In this document: positions 45,061 to 54,470 of the stretch, piece by piece | Layout: every line of letters starts with the position of its first letter | How positions within the stretch are numbered: the first letter of the stretch is position 1 | NCBI RefSeq assembly: GCF_000190435.1 | Contig: NC_015152.1 | Coordinates: forward strand, 998,458 to 1,062,457 | DNA length: 64,000 nt | DNA from: Sphaerochaeta globosa str. Buddy | Lineage (GTDB): Bacteria > Spirochaetota > Spirochaetia > Sphaerochaetales > Sphaerochaetaceae | Reading direction: 5' to 3' | Program-made: the position numbers and the translations under genes | The notes under the pieces: model-generated | Database searches by the model: none | Seen by the model: the letters and a program-made list of their open reading frames with translations, nothing else | What the model was told of the DNA's origin: nothing

Positions 45061-46125
45061 ATGAAGAAAAAGTTTGTATTGACTCTGGCGCTGGTTCTCA
45101 TGGTTGCAGCTACCTTAGTTGCATTCCCAGTTGAATTCACAGGTTCTATTAAAGCTGGTTACACTTTAACCTTTGATCCGGTTAAATTCGTAGCAGCAAA
45201 CACACCTGAGATTAACATCGACGCCCTTTCTGTTACTGGTGATTTCTGGAAGGTTGCAGTTGCCGGTGGTACTCTTGCATTCGATACCGATAATGCTATC
45301 AAGGGCACTGTGAGCATCTATCTGGACAAGGCACTTGCCGAACAGGGTGTTGACATGGGCGATCTTACCCTTACCGTTTCTCTTGGTAACAAGAGTACTG
45401 TAAGTGGTCTCCATGTATATACCGATCCCAACGCTTCTGTTGGTGACAATGGTTACAGAGTACGTCAGAAGGGCGCCTATTCCACTGAAGTTCAGGTTGG
45501 TTATGGTTCCATGCTGACTGCTAGCGTTTCTGTTGATCCGACCGACAAGACCAACAAGCCCTTCCAGATTAGTGCAAAATCCACTCCTGTTGATGGGATT
45601 TCCGCTGCTGTTGCTTACACCAACTATGCAGAGAATAAGTTCAGAAAAGTTGCGGCTGCAAACTCCTATTCTTTGGACACCACAACTGGTTTTATTGTTG
45701 CGAAGACAGATAATACCACTAATCCTGTTGATGCAGACGGTGCTATCGGTGGGTCTGTTGCTGTAGACGTAGCTGCCCTTGTTGACCTCGACTTTGGTTT
45801 GAGTGTATCTGCAATTGACACTTACTTCCTCGGTTTTGAAGAGAACTACTTGCTCGCTGGTGTCAAGGCTTCTTACGAAGACATCGCAGCTTATGCTGAG
45901 TATCAGCTCTTTGATGGAACCAGCAACCTTATTGCTAAGGTTTCCTATGCTGGTATCGAGAATGCCAACGTATATGGAAAGCTGACTCTTGCTGACCTCA
46001 GCAATTCTGCTGCAACCATCGGCTTTGGTGGTGATTACACCATGGGTGGCGTGACCTATGCTCTTGATGCAGAATATGCAGCCAAGGCTCTGTCACTCAC
46101 TCCTTCTGTAAAGGTTTCTTTCTAA
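45061..46125 (+). CDS. Predicted outer-membrane beta-barrel protein
   Basis: A 354-residue secreted protein with a signal peptide (KKKFVLTLALVLMVAATLVA, cleavage before FPVEFTG). The mature part is Gly, Tyr, Ser and Asp rich with alternating hydrophobic strands (for example FTGSIKAGYTLTF, AAVAYTNYAEN, GGDYTMGGVTYALDAEYA) and ends in V-x-F, a C-terminal phenylalanine as in barrel proteins recognised by BamA. The start at 45061 follows GGAG. I do not recognise a specific porin family; it is probably an abundant outer-membrane protein. A terminator follows, then a group II intron. Confidence 0.75.
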   Translation: MKKKFVLTLALVLMVAATLVAFPVEFTGSIKAGYTLTFDPVKFVAANTPEINIDALSVTGDFWKVAVAGGTLAFDTDNAIKGTVSIYLDKALAEQGVDMGDLTLTVSLGNKSTVSGLHVYTDPNASVGDNGYRVRQKGAYSTEVQVGYGSMLTASVSVDPTDKTNKPFQISAKSTPVDGISAAVAYTNYAENKFRKVAAANSYSLDTTTGFIVAKTDNTTNPVDADGAIGGSVAVDVAALVDLDFGLSVSAIDTYFLGFEENYLLAGVKASYEDIAAYAEYQLFDGTSNLIAKVSYAGIENANVYGKLTLADLSNSAATIGFGGDYTMGGVTYALDAEYAAKALSLTPSVKVSF

Positions 46126-46149
46126 GCTAACATTTCAACTTTACCTTAC

Positions 46150-46180
46150 AAGTGGCCCATCGTTGATGGGTCACTTTTTC
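46150..46180 (+). terminator. Rho-independent terminator of the outer-membrane protein gene
   Basis: AAGTGGCCCATC (46150-46161) pairs with GATGGGTCACTT (46165-46176, one G-U) over a three-base loop and runs into five T. The group II intron begins at the next base, 46181, so the intron uses this terminator as its insertion site. Confidence 0.88.
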
Positions 46181-48218
46181 GTTTGCCCAGCATGGGCAAT
46201 ACTAGGTGGTGAAAGTCCACTGTGGGTGCGGTACTACCAAGGGGTAGAACCACTAGCTCAAGGCAAGTGCAAGCATGTGAGTGCTTGTGTGAAGGAAGCC
46301 GACGGCAAAGTCCCGAGCCAACGAACAGAAACCGGATACAAGGCCGGTTGACAGGATGAGTCCGCGAAAAAGTGACGAAATCCAACCGCGAAGTCAACAG
46401 GTAAATCCAGTGGCCGCATGGGATGAAAGTTATTGCCATTAACTGGGGAGGTCTGCGTCCTGTCCTCTAGCCTGCAATATCGGTGACGATGGGGACAAGG
46501 CACATGGAGGGTCAAAGCAACATGTGCTGTTCGGCCGCAGAAGTCAGCAGAGGTCATAGTAGCGGCATCGGAATGACGTGAAGGACCGAACGATTGAACG
46601 CTCTTGAGAGCGAAAACGCCAACCCGTTGCAAAGGGGGGAAGAGAAGATTGCGGGAAAATAAACCAAGCGACCGACTCGGAACCTGTATTTGTACAACAG
46701 GGGAGGAAGGAAACTATGACAAGAGAAGGCATGGCAGCGCCGAACACCACGCTTTGTGAGAAGCTCGTTTCCGATGACAACCTGACCAAGGCCGCCAAGA
46801 AGGTCAGGTCCAACAACGGGGCGCCAGGCGTTGACGGCATACTGGCCGAAGATGCATTGGCGTACCTGCTGAAGAACCAGGAAAGGATTGTCAGCGAGAT
46901 TATCACGAGGAAGTACAAGCCGAGTCCTGTGAGAAGGGTGGAAATACCCAAGGCAAACGGCAAGAAGAGACTGCTGGGCATCCCAACCGTAAGGGACAGG
47001 ATAGTCCAGCAAGCGATGGTACAGGTGCTGACACCAGTGTTCGAGCCGACATTCTCGGACTTCAGCTTCGGCTACAGGCCGAACCGGAGTGCAGAGGATG
47101 CGGTGAGGCTCGCTCAGCTCTACATGTCCGAGGGCTACAACCACGTTGTGGATCTCGATCTCTCCCAGTTCTTCGATACCGTAGACCATGACATCCTCAT
47201 GGGTCTGGTGGACAAGGACATGGAAGACAAGGACATCAGAAGGCTAATCTTCGTATTCCTCAAGGCGGGAGTGATGGATAGGGGAAAATTGGAGAAAACC
47301 GAGCTAGGTGTTGGCCAGGGAAACCCATTGAGCCCACTGCTGGCAAATGTATACCTGACGCCGTTTGACAAGGAAATGGAGAAAAGAGGGCTCAGATTCG
47401 TCCGCTATGCCGACGATTGCCAACTTTTCACCAAATCCGACTACGCGGCGGCGCGTGTGATGAAGAACGCAACGAAGTATCTGGAAGGCAAGCTGAAGCT
47501 GAAGGTGAATGTCGAAAAGACAGAAGCCAGAGAAGCTGAAGGGTCCTGTTTTCTAGGATTCACCTTCATCACCCTGGGAAGCAAGGAAAATGGAAGAGGG
47601 GTGTGCAGACCAAGGGATAAGAAAACCGAGAGTCTCAAGGGGAAACTCAAGGAGATAACCAAGAGGAACCGAGGAGTGCCGATACATCAGGTAATCACGG
47701 AAATAAATGAAACCATGTTGGGTTGGCTTGCCTACTATGCACGGGGAAATATCCTATCTTGGCTGATGAAGGAACTCCTCCCTTGGCTGAGAAGAAGGAT
47801 ACGGCAATACCTGTGGAAGATTTGGAAGACTGGCAAAAGTCGGAAAAGACACCTCAGGAAAGCCGGAGTACCCGAACGGCAAATCAAAACGATAACAGGA
47901 TGGTCATCACGTAGCTACTGGAAAATGAGCCTCGTGTTGGGTCGACTGATTACTAACGAGAGGCTGACAGAGTACTTCGGATTGCGGGACTTCGAGGGCA
48001 TCCTCAGAAAATGGCACAAGAAGAGAATGGAGCGTGACTATGAGCTCGTCTTCAATGACTACCTGTGTAGGCAGTATGGAGAGGAGCAGGAGACAAGGTT
48101 GCTGATGGACGTATATTCATGTGTCAATTGGTAATGTCGTTTGATTGAACCGCCCGGTACCGAACGGTATGCCGGTTGGTGTGGGAGGTTGGGACCGTGA
48201 GGCCTCTGCCTACCCGAT
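46181..48218 (+). mobile_element. Group II intron with RT/maturase gene
   Basis: About 2.04 kb. The 5-prime end reads GTTTGCCCAGCATGGGC, followed by the conserved GGTGGTGAAAGTCCACT of domain I. The encoded reverse transcriptase is at 46716-48134. Domain V is 48147-48180 (34 bases, GAACCGCC...GGTTGGT, catalytic triad CGC at 48151-48153), and domain VI runs to TACCCGAT at 48211-48218. Both boundaries are inferred from consensus. It sits directly behind a rho-independent terminator, a target choice typical of class C introns. The 535 bases before the ORF are the structural RNA of domains I-IV. Confidence 0.88.
46716..48134 (+). CDS. ltrA: Group II intron reverse transcriptase/maturase
   Basis: A 472-residue RT. 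Motifs RT-1 to RT-7 are in order: NNGAPGVDG, KRLLGIPTVRDRIVQQA, FSFGYRPNRSAEDA, VVDLDLSQFFDTVDH, QGNPLSPLLANVYL, the catalytic RYADDC (active-site aspartates intact) and FLGFTF; the GIIM maturase domain with WLAYYARGN...WKIWKTG follows (about 315-440). No HNH endonuclease domain is present, so retrohoming would rely on nicks or replication forks. GGAGGAAGG lies just before the ATG. The ORF is intact, so the element may still be mobile. Confidence 0.95.
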   Translation: MTREGMAAPNTTLCEKLVSDDNLTKAAKKVRSNNGAPGVDGILAEDALAYLLKNQERIVSEIITRKYKPSPVRRVEIPKANGKKRLLGIPTVRDRIVQQAMVQVLTPVFEPTFSDFSFGYRPNRSAEDAVRLAQLYMSEGYNHVVDLDLSQFFDTVDHDILMGLVDKDMEDKDIRRLIFVFLKAGVMDRGKLEKTELGVGQGNPLSPLLANVYLTPFDKEMEKRGLRFVRYADDCQLFTKSDYAAARVMKNATKYLEGKLKLKVNVEKTEAREAEGSCFLGFTFITLGSKENGRGVCRPRDKKTESLKGKLKEITKRNRGVPIHQVITEINETMLGWLAYYARGNILSWLMKELLPWLRRRIRQYLWKIWKTGKSRKRHLRKAGVPERQIKTITGWSSRSYWKMSLVLGRLITNERLTEYFGLRDFEGILRKWHKKRMERDYELVFNDYLCRQYGEEQETRLLMDVYSCVNW

Positions 48219-48253
48219 TATCTATCTGGTATACTCATTGCAAGGAGCATCCC

Positions 48254-48694
48254 ATGACAACCACTGCCACAACCGTCCAAGACTTTCTAGCTTCCTTGAC
48301 AATTGAACAACGCTCAGTGATCGACCCTGTGCGCTCAACGATCCTCTCCCATCTCCCCTCAGGCTTTGTAGAAACCATCAACTGGGGCATGCTTAGCTAT
48401 GAGATACCCTTGGAATTGTATCCCAACACCTACAACAAAAAGCCATTAAGCTATATTGGCTTGGCAGTACAGAAGCAGTATTACTCTCTCTATCTCATGC
48501 CAGCCTACATGGATCAGAATGTGTATCAGACGTTGATGAATGCCTTTGAGAAGGCAGGCAAGAAGCTCTCCATGGGAAAGTCTTGTATTCGCTTCAAGAA
48601 AGTAGAAGATCTCCCCCTGGAACTGATCGGGTCCATTATAGCTTCTCATACAGTAGAATCGTTCATTGCAGCCTATGAGAAAACAAGAGGATGA
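48254..48694 (+). CDS. DUF1801 (YdhG-like) domain protein
   Basis: A 146-residue protein, start at 48254 supported by AAGGAG. The pattern RSTILSHLPSGFVETINWGMLSYEIP and the later SYIGLAVQKQYYSLYLM and GKSCIRFKKVEDLPLELI are the core of the DUF1801/iron-chaperone-like fold (YdhG family). The molecular function is not known. The intron ends 35 bases upstream, so its promoter must lie in the short 3-prime exon or within the intron. Confidence 0.82.
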   Translation: MTTTATTVQDFLASLTIEQRSVIDPVRSTILSHLPSGFVETINWGMLSYEIPLELYPNTYNKKPLSYIGLAVQKQYYSLYLMPAYMDQNVYQTLMNAFEKAGKKLSMGKSCIRFKKVEDLPLELIGSIIASHTVESFIAAYEKTRG

Positions 48695-48697
48695 TAG

Positions 48698-49513
48698 CTA
48701 CATCTGTTTCTTGGAAACTGAATCGTAGGTGGTTTTTAACGAATTTCTGACCTGTTGAGAGGTATCGTAGAGGTAATTTGTCAGAACCTCTATCAGGAAA
48801 TAGAAGGGAAGGCGTGTACCCAGTTCCGCTTCCAAGGCTGGGATTCTGATAGCTGTTATGAGAAACAAATCAGAGAGCTTCACCAATGGTGATTTTACAT
48901 GGTTGGTGAAGGAAATCACCTTAGCCTTTACTTTCTTTGCAACATTGACCGTATCCAGGATTTCATTTGTGGTTCCTGAAAAGGAGAATACAAAGACTAC
49001 ATCCTCTTCGTTAAGAAGAGAAACCCGATAGGATTGCATATGATTATCTGCATCGAGGCTGGTATTATCGAATCCCATTCTAAGTAATCTGTAGGCGAAC
49101 TCCTCAGCCATAGGAAAGGAGCCTCCAAAGCCCAACAATACAATCTTTCTCGCTTGTATGATGGCATCAGCAATATCGATGATGGTCTGATCATCAATAT
49201 TGCGCATGGTCACATTCAACTGTTTGAAAACAAGTTTCCTATAACTACCTAGAAGAGAATTCTCTTCCAGGTCGGATTTTTGTTGTCCATTTGGATTCTC
49301 TGTTGCCAGGCGGATTTTGAAATCCTGAAAGCCTTCGCAACCAATCTTCTTGCAAAATCGAATAATGGAACCATATCCTACCTTGCTCTCCTCAATCACT
49401 TCAGTAATGGTCTTGAAGATGATATTGGGATTGTTGTGGATATAGGCAATGAGCTTCCTTTCGGTAGCACTAAACTGGTTGCTTTGGCTTTCAATGATGT
49501 CAGTAATTAACAT
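48698..49513 (-). CDS. MurR/RpiR-family transcriptional regulator
   Basis: A 271-residue regulator. I take the ATG at 49513, with AAGG seven bases upstream; a GTG two codons earlier is possible. The N-terminal HTH_6 domain spans about residues 10-75 (FSATERKLIAYI, then TITEVIEESKVGYGSIIRFCKKIG) and a SIS domain follows (about 125-255) with the FGGSFPMAEEFAYRLLRMG and SFSGTTNEI sugar-phosphate-binding loops. It is last in the operon and probably represses it, responding to the sugar phosphate made by the encoded kinase. Confidence 0.9.
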   Translation of the reverse strand: MLITDIIESQSNQFSATERKLIAYIHNNPNIIFKTITEVIEESKVGYGSIIRFCKKIGCEGFQDFKIRLATENPNGQQKSDLEENSLLGSYRKLVFKQLNVTMRNIDDQTIIDIADAIIQARKIVLLGFGGSFPMAEEFAYRLLRMGFDNTSLDADNHMQSYRVSLLNEEDVVFVFSFSGTTNEILDTVNVAKKVKAKVISFTNHVKSPLVKLSDLFLITAIRIPALEAELGTRLPFYFLIEVLTNYLYDTSQQVRNSLKTTYDSVSKKQM

Positions 49514-49555
49514 TCGCACACCTTGCTGTGAATATGTAGTGTTTATTCGTATTGG

Positions 49556-50608
49556 TTATTCAGTCGTTGTTACCTTACTACCATAACGGGGGATGCCTGT
49601 ATAGGGGTTTTTCGAGCATGCAAAGGTTATCATGAGAGCCTGAAAGGCACTCATCATCCCTAAAGCAGCAAGAATGTCATCCCCACTGGGAAATCTCACT
49701 GTAACCGATCTCTCCAGCGCTTTGTAGGAAGATGCATCAAATACCACGATTGAGAAACCTGCTCTTTTCGCTAATTCCTCAAAACTACTAGATAATTGAC
49801 CCAACGGACCGTCCTGACGGAAGAGTACCAAGGCAGTATCGGAGCTTAAAATTTCTGTAGGGCCGTGACGCAACTGTCCTGATTCAAGACAAAGTACCGC
49901 TTTGCGGCTCAGTTCCTCACAGCCAAGTGCGAACAAGTGAGCAAGTGGACTGAAGAGACTTCTTCCTGTTGCCACCACATTTCCTGCCTGGATAATCAAG
50001 CCCAATGCCTTCTCGAGGGACTCTATCGTCTCAGGTCTATTCTGGAGGGCTCTCAGGACATCTTTCTTGCTACCCAGCCCTAGAGCGGAACAGGCGCTTG
50101 CCATAATAGCAATTGTTAATGTAACACTCCGTGTTCCTGCAAACGCTTTTTCCTCCCCGCCTGCAGCAACCAAGGCATTGGTTTTTCTGCCGATGGTACT
50201 ATTTGCATTAAGAGTTATGCTGAACAGTTGATTTCCCTCAAGAAGGGAGAGACATCTCACCGTTTCGACTGACTCTCCCGATTGACTGGTCAGAAGGATG
50301 GGAGCCTTTCCGAAGGGAAGTGGATCATACAAGTATTCAGAAGCGCTTATTGCAAGCGCTTGAACACCAAGCTTTCTCAGTTGCAAAGCAAAAAGCTCGT
50401 TAGCATAATGAGAGGCTCCCATGCCCAACAACAACAAAGCATTACTGGCCTTAATGGCCTTTGCTAATTCTCTGATACCTTCCTTGGCTGAATCAAGGCT
50501 TTCCACTGCATCACCGACTTGCCTATCCATTTCAGCAAGAATGGCCTGCACCCCACTGTTGTCCTGCAGCAAGCAGGCATACTTTTCAATCATCGCACGC
50601 ATGTTCAT
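49556..50608 (-). CDS. Sugar isomerase/deaminase with two SIS domains
   Basis: A 350-residue protein with tandem SIS domains, as in the isomerase half of GlmS and in AgaS and FrlB. MGASHYANELFALQLRKLG (about 59-77) and LTSQSGESVETVRCL (about 105-119) are the first site; TGRSLFSPLAHLFALGCEELSRKA and SGQLRHGPTE of the second half provide the active-site glutamate and histidine. It likely converts an amino- or keto-sugar phosphate after import. It sits between the ROK kinase (overlap of four bases) and the regulator gene. Confidence 0.82.
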   Translation of the reverse strand: MNMRAMIEKYACLLQDNSGVQAILAEMDRQVGDAVESLDSAKEGIRELAKAIKASNALLLLGMGASHYANELFALQLRKLGVQALAISASEYLYDPLPFGKAPILLTSQSGESVETVRCLSLLEGNQLFSITLNANSTIGRKTNALVAAGGEEKAFAGTRSVTLTIAIMASACSALGLGSKKDVLRALQNRPETIESLEKALGLIIQAGNVVATGRSLFSPLAHLFALGCEELSRKAVLCLESGQLRHGPTEILSSDTALVLFRQDGPLGQLSSSFEELAKRAGFSIVVFDASSYKALERSVTVRFPSGDDILAALGMMSAFQALMITFACSKNPYTGIPRYGSKVTTTE

Positions 50609-51489
50609 CTCCCTTCATTTCTATAAGCCATCAATGCAGCACCAAGACTGCCTGCCCGTGAGCCGGCGATACAAGGTTCGAGCTTGGTTCTTCCATAGAC
50701 CGGAAGAAAAGCATCGAGTCTTTCTTGGACTGCTTGTAGTACATAGGACTCAAAAAACCGCTGCATACCACCCCCGATATAGACACACGTAGGATGGAAA
50801 AGCGTCGCCAATGTGCTGACTGCGTCACAAAGAGCGGTTTCCAATGCATCAGCAAACAAACTATCTTTGGTTTGCATAAGCTCTTCGGCAGTACAACCAT
50901 ATTGCAGGAGGGCATGTTTATTGATGCCAGTGCCGGATAGGATGTGCTCCATGCAGTTGTTTCGGCCACAATAACAATAATCTTGGGCAAAAACGCTGGT
51001 GGTAATATGCCCGATTTCTGGGTGGATGCCCCCAGGAATTCTGAATAGTTCGCCTTCCATCCGGACCGAGACACCTACTCCTGTCCCAAAGGTGATCATA
51101 AGCGTATTCTCCGGTGCAGGAGCGTGCTGGAATACTTCCCCGATATGTGCTGTATTCGCATCGTTGTCGACCAGTACAGGAACCTTGCAAGCTTTGTTCA
51201 ATAGGTCGCTGATACTATGTCCTTCCAAGCCGGGTAACGTATACGGGTTCTCAATCACCCCGCTGCGATAATCTACGGGACCGGTACAACCGATACCGAT
51301 ACCAGCCAAATTGGCATTGCATGCTTTGATATGTTTTGTGATGGTATCGTCACACGTTTTTACAAAAGCTTCGATCCCTCGTTCTGAATTTGTAGCAAAG
51401 GAGGACTCAAAACAAATTTGGGCCTCCTCATTCAGGCCAAGTACTTTGACCGAGGTTCCTCCGATATCCAAACCGACATAGACACTCAT
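50605..51489 (-). CDS. ROK-family sugar kinase
   Basis: A 294-residue kinase. DIGGTSVK (residues 8-15) is the phosphate loop; the ROK zinc motif reads CYCGRNNCMEHILSG (about 166-180), and catalytic Asp is in VDNDAN. It would phosphorylate an imported hexose or N-acetylhexosamine with ATP. It overlaps the permease gene upstream by four bases and the SIS gene downstream by four bases, so all are one operon. Confidence 0.9.
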   Translation of the reverse strand: MSVYVGLDIGGTSVKVLGLNEEAQICFESSFATNSERGIEAFVKTCDDTITKHIKACNANLAGIGIGCTGPVDYRSGVIENPYTLPGLEGHSISDLLNKACKVPVLVDNDANTAHIGEVFQHAPAPENTLMITFGTGVGVSVRMEGELFRIPGGIHPEIGHITTSVFAQDYCYCGRNNCMEHILSGTGINKHALLQYGCTAEELMQTKDSLFADALETALCDAVSTLATLFHPTCVYIGGGMQRFFESYVLQAVQERLDAFLPVYGRTKLEPCIAGSRAGSLGAALMAYRNEGR

Positions 51490-52334
51490 TCTTTCACTCC
51501 ACCTTGTACCAAGCCTCTGATTAAGGCACGTTGGAAGAGAATTCCAATAAGAACAGGAGGAGTGGACGCAATAACGCCACCGGCAGCAACCAGGTTGTAG
51601 TTCGATTGCCTACCTGAAGCAAGGTTTGCGATGACCACCGGCAGGGTGATAGCTTCCTTGCTGCTGGTAAAGAGCAGTGCATAGAAGTACTCATCCCACG
51701 CCATAATCAAGGCAAGTAGACCTACCGTACCTAAGGCAGGCAGCAACAGAGGCATGACGATCAACATGATTCGTTTGACTACTCCCGCCCCGTCTATGAT
51801 CGCAGACTCCTCCAATTCATACGGTATGGAGTCGATATTCTCCTTGATCAGCCACACGCAGAAAGGAAGGACGATGGTGCAGTATACAAGCGCAAGGGAT
51901 AGGGAGTTGTCCAACCAACTCATGCGAGTCAGCATACGATACAACGGAAGTGCATATGCCACCGGTGGCAGCATGAATGTGAATATGGCTACCGTGAGCA
52001 CAATACTTTTCTTTCCCGGATAGCGGGACAGCACCCATGAAGCCGGGACTGTTACCAACAAGGAAATGAATACAGCAACGAAAGCTGTGGTGAGGCTGTT
52101 GCGCAAAGCGTTCACAAAAAGCTCTCCTCTGCTGTTGATGCCCATCGTCAAGAGGTCCTTGTAACTGGAAATATCCACCTTGGAAGGAATCCACCGCAAG
52201 GGCTTTTGGGTCAGGTCATTTGCACTACTGAAGGACATGATGATCAACCAAATAAAGGGCGCAAGCAGGTATATAACCAAACAGATGACTGCGAGGTAGA
52301 GGAGTGTTGTATAAAGAGGTTTTCGCTTCAGCAT
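51486..52334 (-). CDS. Carbohydrate ABC transporter permease (MalG type)
   Basis: A 282-residue permease beginning at 52334, with AAGGAG seven bases upstream (an ATG further up lies in the neighbour gene). Six membrane helices are seen and the EAA loop is EESAIIDGAGVVKRIMLIVMP. One base separates its start from the previous permease stop. No ATPase gene is present in the operon, as in the other sugar importer of this window. Confidence 0.9.
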   Translation of the reverse strand: MLKRKPLYTTLLYLAVICLVIYLLAPFIWLIIMSFSSANDLTQKPLRWIPSKVDISSYKDLLTMGINSRGELFVNALRNSLTTAFVAVFISLLVTVPASWVLSRYPGKKSIVLTVAIFTFMLPPVAYALPLYRMLTRMSWLDNSLSLALVYCTIVLPFCVWLIKENIDSIPYELEESAIIDGAGVVKRIMLIVMPLLLPALGTVGLLALIMAWDEYFYALLFTSSKEAITLPVVIANLASGRQSNYNLVAAGGVIASTPPVLIGILFQRALIRGLVQGGVKE

Positions 52335-52335
52335 A

Positions 52336-53211
52336 TTATCGCTCCTTCCTCGATATGTTACGCAAATAGAAGGCAATGAGAATCATGATCAAACAGACCA
52401 TGATGATTGCATACGCAGCGCCTGAACCCATACGGGAGTTCGTAAACGCTTCCTGGTAGACGAATATGCTTCCCGATCGGGTCTTGTTTGCAGGTCCTCC
52501 CTTGGTCATGACATAAATAATATCGAAGACCTTCACAGCCTCGATGATTCTCAGTACCAAAGCAACTTGAAGGGAGGGAATCAAATGGGGGAGAGTAATG
52601 TAGCGAAAACGCTGCCATGCATTCGCTCCATCAATTTTGGCCGCTTCAATTTGGCTGTCTGAGAGGGATTGAAGCGAGGCAAGTGCGATCATGGCAACCA
52701 AGGAAAAGTTTTTCCAGACATCGGCGAACATGACTGAGCCTAATGCCTTGTCTGCACTTCCCAGCCAGCTGACATATTTCTCGATGAAACCAAATTGAAA
52801 CAACAGGGAGTTCAAGGCCCCATACTCGGGATTGTAGATAAGCCGCCACATAATGGCATTCACCGTGGTGGGTACTGCCCAAGGAAGGATTAAGAGAGCC
52901 CGCACGAGATTCCTTCCTCGAAAGGGTTCGTTCAGCAAAAGCGCCACACTGGTTCCTAAAACCATTTCGGATGAGACCACCACCAAAGCAAAGAGAGCGG
53001 ACACTTTCAATGCATCAAGAAACCCCTGGGTTTTAATGCCGGTGATGAAATTCTCAAATCCTACAAACATAGGTTTTGTGACATCCATCAGCTGGGAATC
53101 AGTAAAGCTGAGTATAAAGGTTTGTATGAGCGGCCACCCGATAACTGCTCCCATGACAAGAATCATGGGAGCGAGCAACAGGGAATACCATCGTGTTCCC
53201 CGGATAGCCAT
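52336..53211 (-). CDS. Carbohydrate ABC transporter permease (MalF/UgpA type)
   Basis: A 291-residue permease with six hydrophobic segments, starting with YSLLLAPMILVMGAVIGWPLI; the EAA loop is EAAKIDGANAWQRFRYITLP (about residues 188-207). It pairs with the next permease. Its start overlaps the binding-protein stop by one base. Confidence 0.92.
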   Translation of the reverse strand: MAIRGTRWYSLLLAPMILVMGAVIGWPLIQTFILSFTDSQLMDVTKPMFVGFENFITGIKTQGFLDALKVSALFALVVVSSEMVLGTSVALLLNEPFRGRNLVRALLILPWAVPTTVNAIMWRLIYNPEYGALNSLLFQFGFIEKYVSWLGSADKALGSVMFADVWKNFSLVAMIALASLQSLSDSQIEAAKIDGANAWQRFRYITLPHLIPSLQVALVLRIIEAVKVFDIIYVMTKGGPANKTRSGSIFVYQEAFTNSRMGSGAAYAIIMVCLIMILIAFYLRNISRKER

Positions 53212-54470
53212 TACTTGAGTCCTTTTACCATTTGTACAGCATCACTCAGAGCCTGTTTGGGTGTTTTCTCTCCATACAATGCAGTCTGGATATGCTGCTG
53301 GAAGATTGCACTAACTTCCTGATAATTTGGAACGCTTGGCCTGACATTCATGATGGAGAAAGCTTTCTTTGCTGCTGCCACCAAATCGGTTCGTCCAGCT
53401 TGGATAGCAGGATCATCATAACTTGCAGACCACACAGGAAGCTGCAGATTGGAGTAGGTGTCCTGCACTTCCTTACTGGAGAGGTACAGAATGTATGCCA
53501 ACGCTTCCTTGGGATTCTTGGATTTAGATAGCACCGAGAGTCCCATGGAACCACTCATTGCAGCAGAATCCTTAACTCCCTTTGATCCGGGAAGGACCAT
53601 GATCGCTACATCTTCCTTCTTCAGCTTGCTCTCAGCAGGATCACTGGCCAAGGCATACATATAGCCCCAGTTGAGCGTGAAGGCTGCATCACCAGTAGAG
53701 AATACACGACGTACATCCTCTTCAAGGTACTCAAGGGAGTTGGGATTCAAGAGTCCTTCCTGCTTGAGTGCAACGAGGAACTCAAGTGCTTTAACTCCAC
53801 TGGTATCAAGAATGTAATTACCTTGAGCATCCTGGAAAGAACCACCAAAGGCTTCCAGGAAGTTCGAATACACGCAAATCAAAGCTTCGGCTTGGGCGAG
53901 ACTGAATACAAAGGGATATTCAACTATGTTCTTTGCCTTCAGAGCACGACCCATCTCAACCATCTCTTCCACGCTCTTCGGGGCGCTTGCATACCCAGCA
54001 GCTTTCAGCATGGTGGGGTTATAAAAAAGATACATGGTATCCAAGAACCAGGGAAGACCTACTACTTTGCCTTTCTTGGTAGTAAAGTTCCATCCGCCGG
54101 CAAGTACTCCGTCACGATAGAGCTGAGGAATATTCGCTGTGATGTCGGTGAGCATTCCTTTGCTGTCGTATTCGGTGAACCAAATATCGTCCACCAGTAC
54201 TGCATCGTAGGAGTTGTTCGAGCCATAGGCGAGCAGAGTCTTATTCCTGAGTTCCTCATACGGAACAAACTCCGTATACACCTTGACGTTCGGGTTTGCC
54301 TTCATGAAGTCTGCAGTCATGTCATTGACGTTTTGTTCAGAGTAGGCTGCTTGAGCCATTCCCAAAAACCTGAGTTCAATCATCTCGTTTGGGGCACTCT
54401 CTTTGGTTCCAGCACCAAACATTGGAAGCAGGCAGAATAAGCAGAGCAATACTACGAAACCTTTTCTCAT
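53211..54470 (-). CDS. Carbohydrate ABC transporter substrate-binding protein
   Basis: A 419-residue family-1 binding protein with a signal peptide (FVVLLCLFCLLPMFG then AGTKES, the same spirochaete-like mature start as the other two binding proteins). The mature part contains LRFLGMAQAAYSEQNVNDM and the typical GLPWFLDTMYLFYN sugar-contact region. It is the first gene of an operon of binding protein, two permeases, ROK kinase, SIS enzyme and RpiR regulator, which suggests an amino-sugar or uncommon hexose substrate. Confidence 0.92.
   Translation of the reverse strand: MRKGFVVLLCLFCLLPMFGAGTKESAPNEMIELRFLGMAQAAYSEQNVNDMTADFMKANPNVKVYTEFVPYEELRNKTLLAYGSNNSYDAVLVDDIWFTEYDSKGMLTDITANIPQLYRDGVLAGGWNFTTKKGKVVGLPWFLDTMYLFYNPTMLKAAGYASAPKSVEEMVEMGRALKAKNIVEYPFVFSLAQAEALICVYSNFLEAFGGSFQDAQGNYILDTSGVKALEFLVALKQEGLLNPNSLEYLEEDVRRVFSTGDAAFTLNWGYMYALASDPAESKLKKEDVAIMVLPGSKGVKDSAAMSGSMGLSVLSKSKNPKEALAYILYLSSKEVQDTYSNLQLPVWSASYDDPAIQAGRTDLVAAAKKAFSIMNVRPSVPNYQEVSAIFQQHIQTALYGEKTPKQALSDAVQMVKGLK

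Noticed and set aside
46126-46715. Short minus-strand frames in the intron 5-prime region
   Set aside because: The region is group II intron structural RNA; the frames have no coding features.
48230-48235. TATACT as the -10 box of the DUF1801 gene
   Set aside because: No -35 element is positioned correctly and the resulting leader would be only about a dozen bases, so it was not listed as a promoter.
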